DNA from: Conus ventricosus
Lineage: Eukaryota > Mollusca > Gastropoda > Neogastropoda > Conidae
Direction: 5' to 3'
NCBI GenBank assembly: GCA_018398815.1
Contig: CM031607.1
Coordinates: 88,647,347-88,711,346, forward strand
Length of the DNA stretch: 64,000 bases
Part shown: positions 1-12,100 of the stretch, one piece after another
Layout of the letters: every line of letters begins with the position of its first letter
Numbering within the stretch: the stretch's first letter is position 1
Position numbers and translations under genes: made by a program
The notes under the pieces: model-generated
Told to the model about the DNA's origin: nothing
The model's input: the letters and a program-made list of their open reading frames with translations, nothing else
Database searches by the model: none

Positions 1-20
1 ACACTACACCACACTGGCAA

Positions 21-296
21 CGTCTATATCGTTTAGCAAAAGAACATTTGTAAAAGAATGACCAGCCAACAAAACAGTCTATATCGTTTAGCAAAGAACA
101 TTTGTAAAAGAATGACCAGCCAACAAAACAGTCTATTCGTTTAGCAAAAGAACATTTGTAAAAAGAATGACCAGCCAACAAAACAGTCTATATCGTTTAG
201 CAAAAGAACATTTGTAAAAAGAATGACCAGCCAACAAAACAGTCTATATCGTTTAGCAAAAGAACATTTGTAAAAAGAATGATCAGCCAACAAATC
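21..296. repeat. About 56-bp tandem repeat, five copies
   Basis: Five consecutive copies of a 54-56 bp unit are visible. Each starts near GTCTATATCGTTTAGC and contains AGAACATTTGTAAAA and GAATGACCAGCCAACAAA. Unit starts fall near 21, 76, 130, 185 and 241, and copies differ only by 1-2 base indels, so the array is young or homogenised. No coding frame is kept across copies. Confidence 0.9.
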
Positions 297-465
297 ACCC
301 AACCAACCAACCAAACAGACAAACGAAGAAACAAGTAATGTACTAACTTAACTAATTAAGCAGGCAAAAAATAAATAAGTAAATAAATGGATTATAAATA
401 AATAAATGAATAAATGGACAAATAAATATATACACACTAAAGAAATGCATTAATTATATCAACGA

Positions 466-485
466 ATATATATATATTATATATA

Positions 486-554
<69 letters not shown>
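466..554. repeat. (AT)n microsatellite
   Basis: An almost pure AT dinucleotide run with a few TTA interruptions. The sequence between it and the upstream tandem array (297-465) is AT-rich with no recognisable gene. Confidence 0.95.
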
Positions 555-557
<3 letters not shown>

Positions 558-791
558 TATATTTAAAATGCCTAAAACACTTTTTTTAAGTGCTCAACCC
601 CTTGGGGAGCAACATTAGTAAAAACAAGTTAAAAACAAGTTAAAAGACGTTAAGAAGTTATTTATATATATCCGTCAATAAATTATAAATAAGTCATGAA
701 TTAACATGGTGACTGTTCAGGTGCTCATGCTACCTCGCAAACGATCTGTCCACAGCCAGAGGTGTTTCAGTCTAAACAATGAACATATTTT
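555..791. other. Non-coding, nothing recognised
   Basis: AT-rich sequence with a short direct repeat near 618-645 (AAAAACAAGTT twice). I see no coding or RNA signal. Confidence 0.6.
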
Positions 792-793
792 CA

Positions 794-835
<42 letters not shown>

Positions 836-862
836 CACACACACTCGCGCGCGCGCGCGCGC
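792..862. repeat. (CA)n-(CG)n compound microsatellite
   Basis: A CA run followed by alternating CG. Open frames here are Thr-His repeat translations without coding meaning. Confidence 0.95.
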
Positions 863-1973
863 GTACGCATCAAGTTTTCCCCTGATTTCACAAAACTGAT
901 TTTAAAAATTGGGTCTCTTTTTCCCACACGTTCGCTTTTTCTCCAAGAAACATATTTTCAGATTCCTTCCGCACATTGTCTATTTAAAAGAAAAGGTCGC
1001 TCCTGTGTTGTATTTGACCTTATCGGTCAACTATGCCCACAGCTGGGCAGCCCAAGCTTCCACGAGTGAAAGAGGTCAGCCAGGGACCGCGCCCAGCCGT
1101 CAGCAGCAGTGATGACAACTATGCTTGACGTCCAGGGAACCGCAGCAGGAAAACCTCGCCAGCAGCTACAGCAAGTGCTGCCCATTCTCCTTCAGCTGCG
1201 TCAGGAGGGAATGTTTGTCTCTGCTGTAAGGTGCAACGGGTCTGCAAAAATAAGTACCGACTGCAGTAGTACTAACTGTTAATCGTCGGGGGGGGGGGGG
1301 GGGGGGGGGGGGATCGGCAACAGCATTGATTTAATCTTTAAACTGCTTTCACAGTTTGATAAATTTAGGTGATTTATTTTAAAGAGAAAGGCAAACCACA
1401 CAGCACGTGTGAAAAATCAGGATCTCTCTGACTCTTTATGAACTAGCTACCTTCATGACCAGTGGTCGAGCTGAGCGAGGGTACACTTTGGAGGAACAAG
1501 TCTTAACCCCTGGAGCCCATGCACACGTCCGCACGTTGCCATAGTCAGAGCAATCGACGTGTATGTCCATGAACGTTTTTCACGAGGTTGCACGTACATA
1601 CCGTGCGATTGGTTTCTCTTTTAAAAGAAATCTACATCAAAAATCTGTGTGGACCTAGAAACATAGCACCAAAATATGTTGTACTTCCTATGCCTTACAA
1701 CCAAGAAATCCAAAAGATTATGCTGGTCTCCAGATAGCAGTCTCTAGAACCTCTGTTCTTCTGCTTTTCTGTGCTTCGTGTCTGAAAAATCATCCCTTCA
1801 AACTGGAACATCTTCTAATCTGTGCAGACGAGCTAAGATTGTCCATCCGCACGCGCTGGTTGCCTCTAAACGTGACGAGAACATTCGGATACGTTTGTGC
1901 GTCCAGGGCTATGACATCTAAGAGGTAACCCCACTCTACCGCCAACAGGTACCAAACTATGCAACAAATCACT
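863..1973. other. Non-coding stretch with a 25-G run
   Basis: A G homopolymer occupies 1288-1312. The rest has stop codons in all frames at normal density and no domain that I recognise on either strand. Confidence 0.6.
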
Positions 1974-2012
1974 AGTAGTATATTATGCGCCGTTGCCACT
2001 CACAACGGGAGC

Positions 2013-2120
2013 AATATGGCGGCCGAGTGGGAAGAAAGAAGGGATATGGGGTCAGAGGTCCGGTTTGTTTACGCGAAGTACCCGGATGAGGGAGCAAAAT
2101 GGCGGCGCAAGATGGCGGCC
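2013..2120 (+). promoter_or_regulatory. Cluster of three YY1-like motifs
   Basis: Three matches to the AANATGGCGGC core lie in 108 bp: AATATGGCGGCC at 2013, AAAATGGCGGCG at 2097 and AAGATGGCGGCC at 2109. The surroundings are GC- and CpG-rich. In animals YY1 motifs of this form are common in TATA-less promoters and in some LINE 5' ends (known). That this is a promoter is inference, as no transcript or downstream gene can be shown. Confidence 0.45.
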
Positions 2121-2210
2121 ATCAGGGGCCGGCACTCTCGCGCGGTTTTAAGTCGAAGTAAGAATACAGTTATCTTCCCCTGATCTCTAAAAAAAAAAAA
2201 ATTAGGTCGA

Positions 2211-2218
2211 TGACGTCA
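2211..2218. promoter_or_regulatory. CRE palindrome TGACGTCA (module 1)
   Basis: A perfect cAMP-response-element palindrome, TGACGTCA, sits in the conserved block just after the A-run and about 90 bp downstream of the YY1-like cluster. The motif match is certain. Any function is inference. Confidence 0.4.
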
Positions 2219-2349
2219 CCCGGTCTATTTTTCTCTCGCGCTTGCCAAGAAAAGGCCCAGCAGCGGCGCCGTCTGCCGCGCAACTGTGTCTGTGTGTGTG
2301 TGTGTGTGTGTCTGCGCGCGCGTGTGCGCGCGCGCGTGTGTGCGCGCGC

Positions 2350-2383
<34 letters not shown>

Positions 2384-2700
2384 TGTGAGCGAGAGGAGAG
2401 GGGTGAGTGGGAATGCAGAGACGTGGAGGTGGTGGTGCAGGGGAAACTGTGGTGCAGTTTTATATTTCTGGCACTGTCGCAGGCATCGGGCCACTATTCG
2501 CTACTCGTGTAGACTGACTGCCCTCGCCGCTGGCTTCCTCGCCCTGTCTGTAGAGTGTGTGTGTATGCGCGTATCTGCACGTGTGTGCGCGTGTGTGTTT
2601 GTGCGCGTGTGTGACTGACACAGAGAGAGAAGCAGGGAGGGCTCGACTTATATATATATATTTTTTTAAAAAGAATGTTTTTTTTTTGTTGCAGAGTGCG

Positions 2701-2733
<33 letters not shown>

Positions 2734-2787
2734 CTGTGGGTTTGTGCGCGCGCGTCAAAAAAAAAAAAAAAAAAAAAACTAGGTAGA

Positions 2788-2795
2788 TGACGTCA
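2788..2795. promoter_or_regulatory. CRE palindrome TGACGTCA (module 2)
   Basis: The same perfect palindrome in the second module, again directly after an A-run and in the same local context, so the site was copied with the module. Regulatory activity is not shown by the sequence. Confidence 0.35.
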
Positions 2796-3115
2796 CCTGG
2801 TTTATTTCGGGCGCTCTCGCTTCTTGGCCAGCGCCGTCTTCGGCCGCGCGCGCGCGTCTGTGTGTGTGTGTGTGTGTTCTGGTGCGTGTGCGCGTGTGTG
2901 AGTGACACACAGACAGAGAGAGAGAGAGACTTACATATATTTTAAAAGCGTGTTTGTGTGTGTGTGTTTTTTTTTTTTTTTTAACTGTGTGTCCGCGCGT
3001 GTGTATGCGTGCCGAAAGTGTGTGTTTTTTGGGTTGGCTAGAGCCCCTGTGTGTGGGGTGTGTCCGTTTAATTAAGGTTTGTAGTTTAAACCCCCGGGGT
3101 CGTTCCAGTTTTTGG

Positions 3116-6100
3116 TTTTTTTTCCCTTTCGGCTTTTCTGCGGGGGCTTTGCGTGTGTCTGTCTGCGCGCGGGTATTATTTATTTCCGTTTTTTCCTGTG
3201 CGCGTGAATGTGTCCATTTTTGCGAGAGAAAGAAGAGGATAACTGGCCTTTCGAGGTCTTTTTTGGGGGGAGGGGTAAAAAACGAAAGGGGGGTTTGGTG
3301 TGTGTGTTGTGTAGGAAAGGAGACAGTGCAAAGTTTGGTGGGGTGTAAGAAAGATCGGGTATTTTAAATGCCAAGGAGAGACTTTATTTTATTTTTATGC
3401 GCACCATTTTGCACGAAACCCCATCACTTACGCTTGCCACGCGAGACTCGCACGCGCGCGCGCATACAAAAATCCCCATAGTACGCTGGCATACACGGCC
3501 CGCGCACCCTTTCCGAAAAAAAAATACGATAAAAGGGGTTTGGGAAAAAAAAAACTGTTTTTTGAAACAAATTTTTCCCCAAAAGGAAAACGTTAAAACC
3601 AAAAAATTAAAACCCCCCCCCCCTTTTTTTTTTAAAAGCAACAAAACCCCCCCCCCCCCCCCCCAAAAAAAAAAAAAAAACCCTTTTTTTTTTGTTTTTT
3701 TTTTTGGCCCGACCGTACCCTTCGGGACTTTTACCCCTTTATGCCAAAAAAAAAAAAAAAAAAAAAAAAGGGAGTTTTGATTTTTTTTTTAATTTCAGGA
3801 TGGGTCGCGTCCTGCGCCGTGGAAAGATGACTGTTTTGGGTTTTAAAAGAAAATGAAAAAGGACCCCGCGTTTGGGATTATGTGTGCTCCGCCCCCCGCC
3901 CGTAGGAAAACCCCCACGTTGTCCCGTACCGCACTCGGGGGGGGTTCGAAAGTACGTTCAAGTTATTTTTTTTGGGGTTAAGTCTTTTTTGTTCTGTTTT
4001 GGATCCCTTTGTTTACTGGCTTTGTTTTTTTCCCGGGCCCCGAAACAAAAGTACGTTTTGGAAACAAGGCTACGTTTCCGCCCCCTTTGTATTTCCTCTT
4101 TAAACCCAACCCCGGTCACGTTTGCCCCTCTGTTTTCTACTAGGCAAAGGCCATTCCCCTTTTCCTCACCCCACTCCCCCAAAGCATCGGAAAAACTCCC
4201 CCGGGGGCTCCTCGCACGCCAGGACCCCGGGAAACCCAACAGGTGTACCCCGGGTTTTAAAATCGGCCCTCGTCGGGGTTTGATCACGGCCCCCCAAGCC
4301 CGGGGAAGTCAAGGCTGTAAAAGGAACCCGGGGGTCCTTTTTTCGCAAAAAGTTTGGTAAAAAGGCTCTGGCAGGGAACCCGTTCGTTCGGGGTCGTAAG
4401 GGGAACTCCAGCATGCGAAATTTTTTGGCGTATGGTAGACAAAAAAACCCGACCCGCGGGGGAAAGGTTCCAACGAAAGGGGCTCTTCGTCGTCTCTACC
4501 TCCTGCGGTCCTAGCAAAGGGGGGTTTAAATTTAAACGAAAGAGGGGCTCGTTGATCGACGGCGGCCTCGTCGGGACTCACGAAACTCACTTTCTCTATG
4601 CGTGGTTTCGTTGGTCATGTCTTGCCGAAAGGCGCTTTTGGGCCCATGGGGGTTTGAACGACCGGCCAGGATCTGCTTGTCCGGGTGAGCATCTCCTTGC
4701 CTTTCCTGGGGCCCGAAAAGGCCCCCCCCGAACGGCCTAAACAAGCCGCGGGTCGGTACCCCACCCCCTGTTGCCTTTCTGTGACGGCAGGCCGGGGGAA
4801 AATTTTCCCCCGCAACAGAGGGGTGATCAGAGGGATGGCCTTACCGAAGTGGGCTACCACCAACACTCGCCTGGGTGGGACAACACCCCGTGCTTGATGG
4901 GGCTTTAAAAAACGCTTTGAAATTTGCCGTTTGTCCTCTATGGTACGACCGCGTTTTAAAAGACGGGCGGAGCCCCGGAAAAAATTGCTCCCTCAGACCC
5001 CGGGGGGCACCCCCAAATATGCATGGACGATGCCAAACAGAAAACCCTTTTTTTTTTTACGGCCTCGCCCGCCCGAGGGAGGGGGTCACATCCTCTCCAT
5101 CGTCGTGGGGGGGGCCCTCTTGGTTTGGGGCGGTTACGCCGTAAGAAGGGACCCCCAGCTCGCGATGGGGCCCTCTTCAGGGGCCCCCCCTGCACTCCCA
5201 CATCCCCCCACGCCCATGCCCCACCCCCCCTCGGTTTACCTAGTGGTCTCCGCAGTACGCCCCCCTTAACTCGGCCTTGGATTGCCGCTTTTTGGGGTTT
5301 GGACCGTGTAGGGCCTCGGTCGTGGGGCCACGCGTGTCGTGGTGGACGCCCCGTTGTATAAAAGCACGCCCTATCCCTTTTTTTTCCCCCCTTTCCCCCC
5401 GGGGACTCCGCTCGCCAAAACATCTCTCTTTTGGGGAAAATTTTGTGCCTGACGTTCTATCTTTGTGAGCCCCCCATTCAAAGCCATTCCGGCCTTTGTC
5501 CAAATTTTGTCCATTTTGGCCCTGAAGCGTGGGGGATTTTGCGAGGGCCCTGACGAACCCCCCCCGGGGGGCGGGGTTTCCCCTCATCAACCCCCACAGG
5601 TCGGGCTTTGGGAAATCGAAGCCTAGAAAACAGGAAGCGAAGTTTGCCGCCCCAAAACCCGCGTCACTCCCTTTTCGTGGAAACCTGGGGTTAATTAACG
5701 ACGGGCCCCCCCTACTATCTGCGCTCGCTTCTCCCTGCCAGGTCGGCGTGGGGGGGTCCCCTAAAAAAGAAGGTGGGGTCGGGGGGGGGACGAGGGGCCC
5801 GTTGAAACAGGTTTTTGGGGGTTTTCCCCGGAATGCCCCCCCTTTCCTTTGAGCAGGGTCTTTATTAAACCCTCCTGAAAAAAACTCAAAACTGTTTTTT
5901 TGGGCCTCCGGAAAGGGGAAACTAGTCCGGGTTTTTTAAATTCCGGGACGAGAAAAGTTTTGGGAGCGCGATCCCCCTTTTCGGCCCACAGGGTTTGAGG
6001 CAAAACTCTTTAATCCCCCTCCGACATGTGGGAACCCTTTAAAGGGTTGCTTTTCAAAACCCCTCGCGCGGGGGGGACCCCGGGAAAGGCCGAGGTGGGT

Positions 6101-9100
6101 TTGGTTTTTGGGACGTACGAAAAAGGGAAAGAATCCCTTGCTCTGACCCCCCCCCGAAGGGCCCTCAGGTATTTATCGAAAGAATCCCCGGGGCCCCCAG
6201 GAAAATACCGGATATCCAAAAAATTTGGTTTGGGGTGGTTCGCAAAAAAAACTGTTTTTGGGCCCCCTTGTTTGGGATCACGAAACGCGGTTTCCCCCTT
6301 TTTCTCCCCGTCATCCCTCCCCCTTTACACCTCCCCCTTAACACCAGGTTTCTAAACAGGAAAGGGTTTTTGCCCAGGTTTAGGTCAAAGGGACGAACTA
6401 TTAAACCCCAAATCAGGGGGCAGTTCTTTCAAGAAAAGTTAAAAGACGCGTCTTTTGTTGGGGGGTCAAATCCAGGGGGTTTGGGTTTGTGGATCAAATT
6501 CTGATCGTACCCCCCGCTGAACCCCCCTTTTTTTGCGGGTTTCGAAAAGCCTTATCCAAAGGGGCTCAAAAAGGTGGGGCCGGGCATGGGGTTTCTCCCG
6601 GTCCTGGGGGGCCCCCCTCCGCTTTAAAACACTCGGGTCCTCAAACCCGGGCACGTTCGGGAAAAGCTCAGGGGAAAAAAAAGGGAACGGCTCGTACAAG
6701 GTATCGGTCTTTTGGGTTTTGCTTTTTACCCCCCTTTTTTAGGGGGGCCCGGAAACGCTTTCAAAAATCGTGGGTTGCCCTTTTGGGGTTCACGTAATTC
6801 AAAGGGGTTCGTTTCCCGTTTTTCCGCCAAAGTCCCCAAAGGGGGTTTTTTTGGGCCGCGGGTTTTCACGCCCCCCAAATTTACCTCCTCCCCTTTACTC
6901 CCGAAAATGCGTTTCGTGTCGCGTTTAACTTTTTCAGCTTCTTCCACTGCTTCCCGCACGAGGGGCATCCGAAAGAGTTAGTGGCTTTGTTTAGGTCGGG
7001 GGAGTAAAAAAATTTGGTTTTTTTGTACAAGGGGAAACCCTCATGGGACGGAAAGTCGACCCTGGGGCTTTTTCCCCGGGTACGAAAACCCTTTCCCTCC
7101 CGCCCGTCCAAGGAAAACCACGTCTACGGCCACTTTAAAGAGGCGCCCCAAAACCGGGGCCCAGGTGGGAAAGGGAGTCACCCCCCCGGGAATTTTGCCC
7201 GGGGGGCCCCGGGGGGGTTTTCCAAACCGCCAACCAACTCCTTAACCGGAGTTTGTAAACCCTTTACAGGAGCCCCCGGTGAAAGGGCCAGGCAGCGAAA
7301 AAAAAAAAGGGTTTTATCTTCGTAAGGTAAAAAATGATTCTTACCCCTCTACCGGGGGGGTACACGCCCCGTTGGAAAAAAGGCGGGGGGGAGGGGGTGA
7401 TCGCAACACTCGATGGGGAAAAATTTCCCTGAGGGGGTTTGGGTTTTAAAAGCTGGTCGAATTTCAAGCAAGCACCGTCCGCATGAACCCGGCCCGCTTT
7501 TTGCCTCGCGTACTTACCAGATCCTGTTTTTTGGAGCTGGGAAAATTTAAAAATCCCAAAATTTCCCTTTTCTTTTTTTGAACGGGGACGGGGGGCTTTT
7601 CTAAACCCCTAGCGTTTTTTTTTGCTAGCGTGAAAGAACAAAAGGGCCCCCCTTTTCTCTGTTTTGCCAGCACAAAAGAGTGCAAAAAAATTTTTTTTTT
7701 TTAATTTTTTTTTTTGGGGACTCAAAAGGGCGTCCTGAAAACTCCTTTTTCCCATCCGGGGGCCCCGCCCCGCCCCCCCGCCAACGCACGTTTTTTCATG
7801 GACTGATTGGGCCCGGGAAAAGGGAATGGGTTGGGAATCCCCCCCCCAATTTTTCCCTTTTGACGGCCCCAACCCGGATCTTTCTATATCCCCCCTTCCC
7901 ACGTCCGCCCATTTTGGGTTTTTCCTTTTCCCCCTTTTTTGGGGTTTTTTTTATAGTAGGGGGGGGTTTTTGGGGCTTTGAGGCCGTTTTTTTTTTTTTT
8001 ACCTTTGCAGCCGTTTTTTAGGTCCCTTTTTTAAAATTTCCCAAATTTTTTGGAAAACTGTTGGCCGCACTCGGCGAAGGTAAGAAACGTGCCACTCCCC
8101 CCTACAGTTTGTCGTTTGCAAATGCGCCTCTAAACCCACCCCTTTCCCTCAAAACCCCGTTTTTCAAGGGGGGGAATTTATAGTGGGGGGGACCCCCCTT
8201 TGGGCTGATAAGGGCAGAACGAAAAAACAAAAAAACCAGCCTGGTTACTTGAGGGTTATACACACACAAAAAAAAGTTTTTGTTTTTTATACGCACCCCG
8301 CACGATCGTTTTTAATTTTTTTTTTCACAGCAAAAAAAAAAAACAACAAAAAAAAAAAAACATGCCCCCAAACCAGTCCCCCAAACACAGTCCCCAAAAA
8401 TGTGTTTAAAATCACCGGATGACGATAAAGTTTTTTTCTTTTTAAGCCCCGGCAAAACGAGGGGGGTTATGGGCATACTACAAATTATTGTTTTACAGAA
8501 AAAAATTTTTGGGGCCCGGGTTTTATACTTTAAAAAACCAAAAACGGCATGCATCAAAACGCGTCTCTATTCTTTGGCCCAACAAAAAAAAAAAAAACCT
8601 GTTATCTAAAAGCAAATGACCAAAACGCGCCGCATGCACCCGCAAAACCAAAAAATTCGTGTCCCCCCACGCACTCGACCCAAACATACGCGCAAAAACT
8701 CATTAATGAAAACCTTTTAAAAGATTCATAATCAAAAAAAAAAAACGCACTCAACGCTTTTAAAAAAAAAAAAAAAAAAAACTCTTCGTACAAAAAACAC
8801 ACCACCCCCCAAAAAGGGCACACCAAATAGTATAATGAGGCGGGTATAATTAATCAATCCCTTTTTGAAACAAACAAACGAAAAGAGCCCCAAAAACCCT
8901 CTTTTTAAAAAAAAAAAGTAAACACGAAAAAAAAACAAAAAAAAAACAAAAAAAAAAAAACTAGAGAAAACCACTTTATTTCTTGTACAAAACCCCGGTC
9001 CCCTGAGACACCAAATAGTATAATGCGGGCGGAACTAATTAATCAAGGGCCTTATTGAACTAACAAACGAAAAAAAAGGTTCAAAAAACCTGGGTCGTTG

Positions 9101-12100
9101 AAAAAAAAAAAGGCTTTAAACCCCGCAACACCCCCTCAAAAAAAAAAAAAAAAATAGGGCACCACATTTTTCTTTGTACAAAAACGCCGCGCCCCCTGCG
9201 CGGGGGTTTTCTACTTTTTTTTTTTTTTTCTTTTTTTCTGGTATGTGTTCGTCTCGCCCCCCGGCCGGGGGGGGAAAGGGCGGGTTCTCCTTTCTTTTCA
9301 GGGTCGATCCCCACCCCGTCGGAGCCCCTTTCTCCACTTAATCAACTTTTTGGAAAACTGCCCATTTTTTTTAGCCCCAAAATTTTAAAAACGTAAGGGC
9401 CCCCACAAGTTCTGCCACAATAGGTTCCAGGGGGTTTTTAACGGGGCCCCTTCTTTAGTTGACCCTAGCAGTCCCGGGCCCTTTTTCCGTAAAAGGCGTC
9501 GAAACCCCCTCTTAGGCGACGACGTTCGTCGGGGGGCCCATGTTTTCTTTTTTGATCGGCCCAAATATTGAAAAAAACGGTTTTTTGGTGGTTTCGGCCC
9601 GAAGCAAGGTCGGCGCAACCCTTTTAAAATGTCCAACAGAGCCAACGCGGGGTCGTCAAAGTCCCCAGGGGGCTTTTTTCCCCCCCTCTTTTACCCTCAT
9701 CCCCCAAATCTAACAAACCCCCACCCGGGGTCCGTTTCTGCGTCTAAGTCCCCCCGAAAAAATCGTCTTTGCTTTGCCCTCTATGGGGGGCCCACCGCGG
9801 GGGAAAAAAAATCTTCTCCACAGAAATTCGTTTAAAGGACTGGGGACAAAGGAAAATCTGTCGTTTAAAAAGGCGGCTCTTTTTTTTGGCCGTAGCCCCC
9901 CTTTAGTGATGGGGTTTTTCCCAAAAAACCCCGTAGAAATACCCCCAAAGGCGCGAAATTCCGTGGGCCCCTCAGGAACGTCTTTTAAAAAAAAAAAAAC
10001 TTTTTCACCGTGCCAGGATCAGTTTCACGAAAGGGTTTGTCACTTGGGCCCTTTTGGGCCTTTTTCAGCTTTTTCCAAACGTAGTTTTGAAAAAAAAACC
10101 GTTGTCCCTCGACGTTCTAAAGGAAAAAAATTCCCCCTTTTCTTTTTTTTTTAATCCACAAGGGTAAACCCCAAACTTTTAAAAAAAAAAAAAGGGAAAA
10201 GACTGAAACACCGCGGATTTGGGGATTTTGGTGTTCTTTTTAAAACGACGGAGCTCACGTGGGTTTAAACTCCTCTTTTTTTTTCCCCACACCCTCCCCT
10301 TTTTTTCTCGGCCGGTTCCCCTTTTTCCTTGGGTTTTTTTTGTCCGAAAAATGAGGGGAAAAAATTTTAAAAATCGTCATCTCTGCAGACCCCTCCATTC
10401 CTCGGGTTGAGGGCTTTTTCCCTTTTTCGGGGCCCCAATACCCGGAGTCTCTCTCACCCCCGTCGTCGGAAAAAGAAGAAGAAAGTTGGAGCGAGTGCTT
10501 TCTGGGGTGGGAGCAGTTTTCCCCCCCCTTTCCATCGTTAACCGCGGCAAAAAAGTTTTTCCTCATTCCCAGTCTATTTATTTTTTGGGCCCCGAATATC
10601 CTTTTTACCTTATTCATCTTGGCCGCGTTGAAGTTTAAAACTTTCAAAATCCGGGCGCAGGTTGACATCCCCAGAAAAAAAAAAGGGAGGGGGTTACCCC
10701 AAAAAACGCCCGGGTTTGGGTTTCCCGGTTGTGGTTGGGGGGGAGAAAGGGGGGAAAAAGATGGGGGGAAAAAAATGTTTCCGGGAGGAGTCGCCTGATG
10801 CCGTCTCCCCCCCAAATACTATAATATACCCCTTTCTTTGGGACCCCGGCCCCTCACCCCCCCCGGTCATCAGTCGACAGGCCCTTTGCGCCCAAAATGG
10901 CGCCCGCGGGGTTGGTCGAGCGGGTGACCTCTTTTGGGCCCCCTTTAAGTCTTCCAATATTTGCCTACCTACAGCCAAACAAAGCTTTTAAACTGTTCCT
11001 TTCCCGCCCGACCACGGTCCGGGATCTGATGGTTCGACCCCCCTTCCGTGTCCCCGGCGCGGTTTTGGGAAAAATTTTAGGGCACTAGAAAACCCCGCTC
11101 CTCCCTTCCCCTTTTTGGGTTCTCCTCGTCCGCGAAACGGTTTCCCCTAGCGCGTAGTAGCCCTAGTCGTTGATGGGGCGCGTTTTTCAAAATGTAAAAA
11201 CCCCTCTGTCGTTGCGGCCGGGGGTAGGGGATCAAAAGGGGGGGAGTTAAAGCCGTAATGGACAGCCCCCGGGTCCTGGCCAAACCCCAAAAAACAAGAA
11301 GTAGAGACCGAAAGTAGAGCTGGCGCGCTTTGGGTCGTTTGGAGTTATAATTTGTGGGAAGGGGGAAAAGTTAAGTCTTAAAAAACTCTCGGGGTGGTTT
11401 TGTGGAGGGGGCCCAGGCGAAGCTATCGAAGTAATCCGCCCCGTCAAACCGTCGAAAAAAATGCCCACCCAATTTCTCCCCCGGCCCCCGGCTCGAGTCC
11501 GTGTGGACGTTGGCGCCCGGAGGTCCCCGGGGCCCCAAACCCGGGAGCAAATCTTGGGGGAAACACCCCCCGGAACACCCCTTCGGGGTCCCCGGGGGGC
11601 GCGGGGCAGCAGTTGGGGGTTTTTTCCCTCGTTTTTATGCGAGGTTTCCCTTTAGCACCCGACGGCTTTTTTTCAATCTCAATCACCCCTTTAAACTCCC
11701 CTTTGACGATCCTACCACGGCCCTGGGCTGAGCTTGGCTGGAAATTTTTCTCCAGAGCATGGGGGGGTTTGACCCGCTCGAAAAATGATCCCCCAGAAGT
11801 GGGTTTGGGCGATCGAAGCAGTACAGAGGTAAACCCCCGCCGAAAATCATCTTTTTTTAAAAACCCCTGCCGTTAATTTTTGTGGTTTAGGGGCCCGGCC
11901 CCCCTTCCCCGCGTGGGAAAGTATGCCCCGGGGAAACCCCTTTTTCCCCGGAAGTCCGGGGGCAGTGGTTGGCCCGGGAAGTGCTTTTCCCCTCCACCCG
12001 TGCCCCCCCCCAAAAAATTTGGTTGTTTTGTGCCCAAAAATTTTAAGGGGTTTTTTGCCGTTAAACCCGGGCCCTTTTTAGGGCGCGTGTCCCCAGGGCC

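Larger units (their letters stand above)
2189..2980 (+). repeat. Degenerate tandem modules of A-run, CRE and GT tract
   Basis: A module made of an A-run, a TAGGTNGATGACGTCACC block, a CG-rich segment and a long GT/GC microsatellite occurs at 2189-2390 and again at 2759-2880. A GACACAGAGAGAG-type segment followed by poly-T recurs at 2615-2690 and 2903-2980. The second module differs in length and base detail, so the duplication is not recent. Open frames here are Cys-Val repeat translations of (TG)n. Confidence 0.7.
1974..3115 (+). repeat. Inverted duplication, arm 1
   Basis: This arm reads in reverse complement at 18080-19117. Landmarks pair in order: AGTAGTATATT at 1974 with the end of the other arm at 19117; the three GGCGGC motifs; the A-run plus GATGACGTCA at 2190-2218 with 18635-18670; the poly-T/TTGCAG region near 2690 with about 18180; and the block around 3060-3110 with 18080-18140. 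Arm 1 carries about 330 bp of extra GT-rich sequence (about 2700-3040), and arm 2 carries a roughly 212 bp insertion. Pairing deeper inside cannot be judged because both sides become unreliable. Confidence 0.85.
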
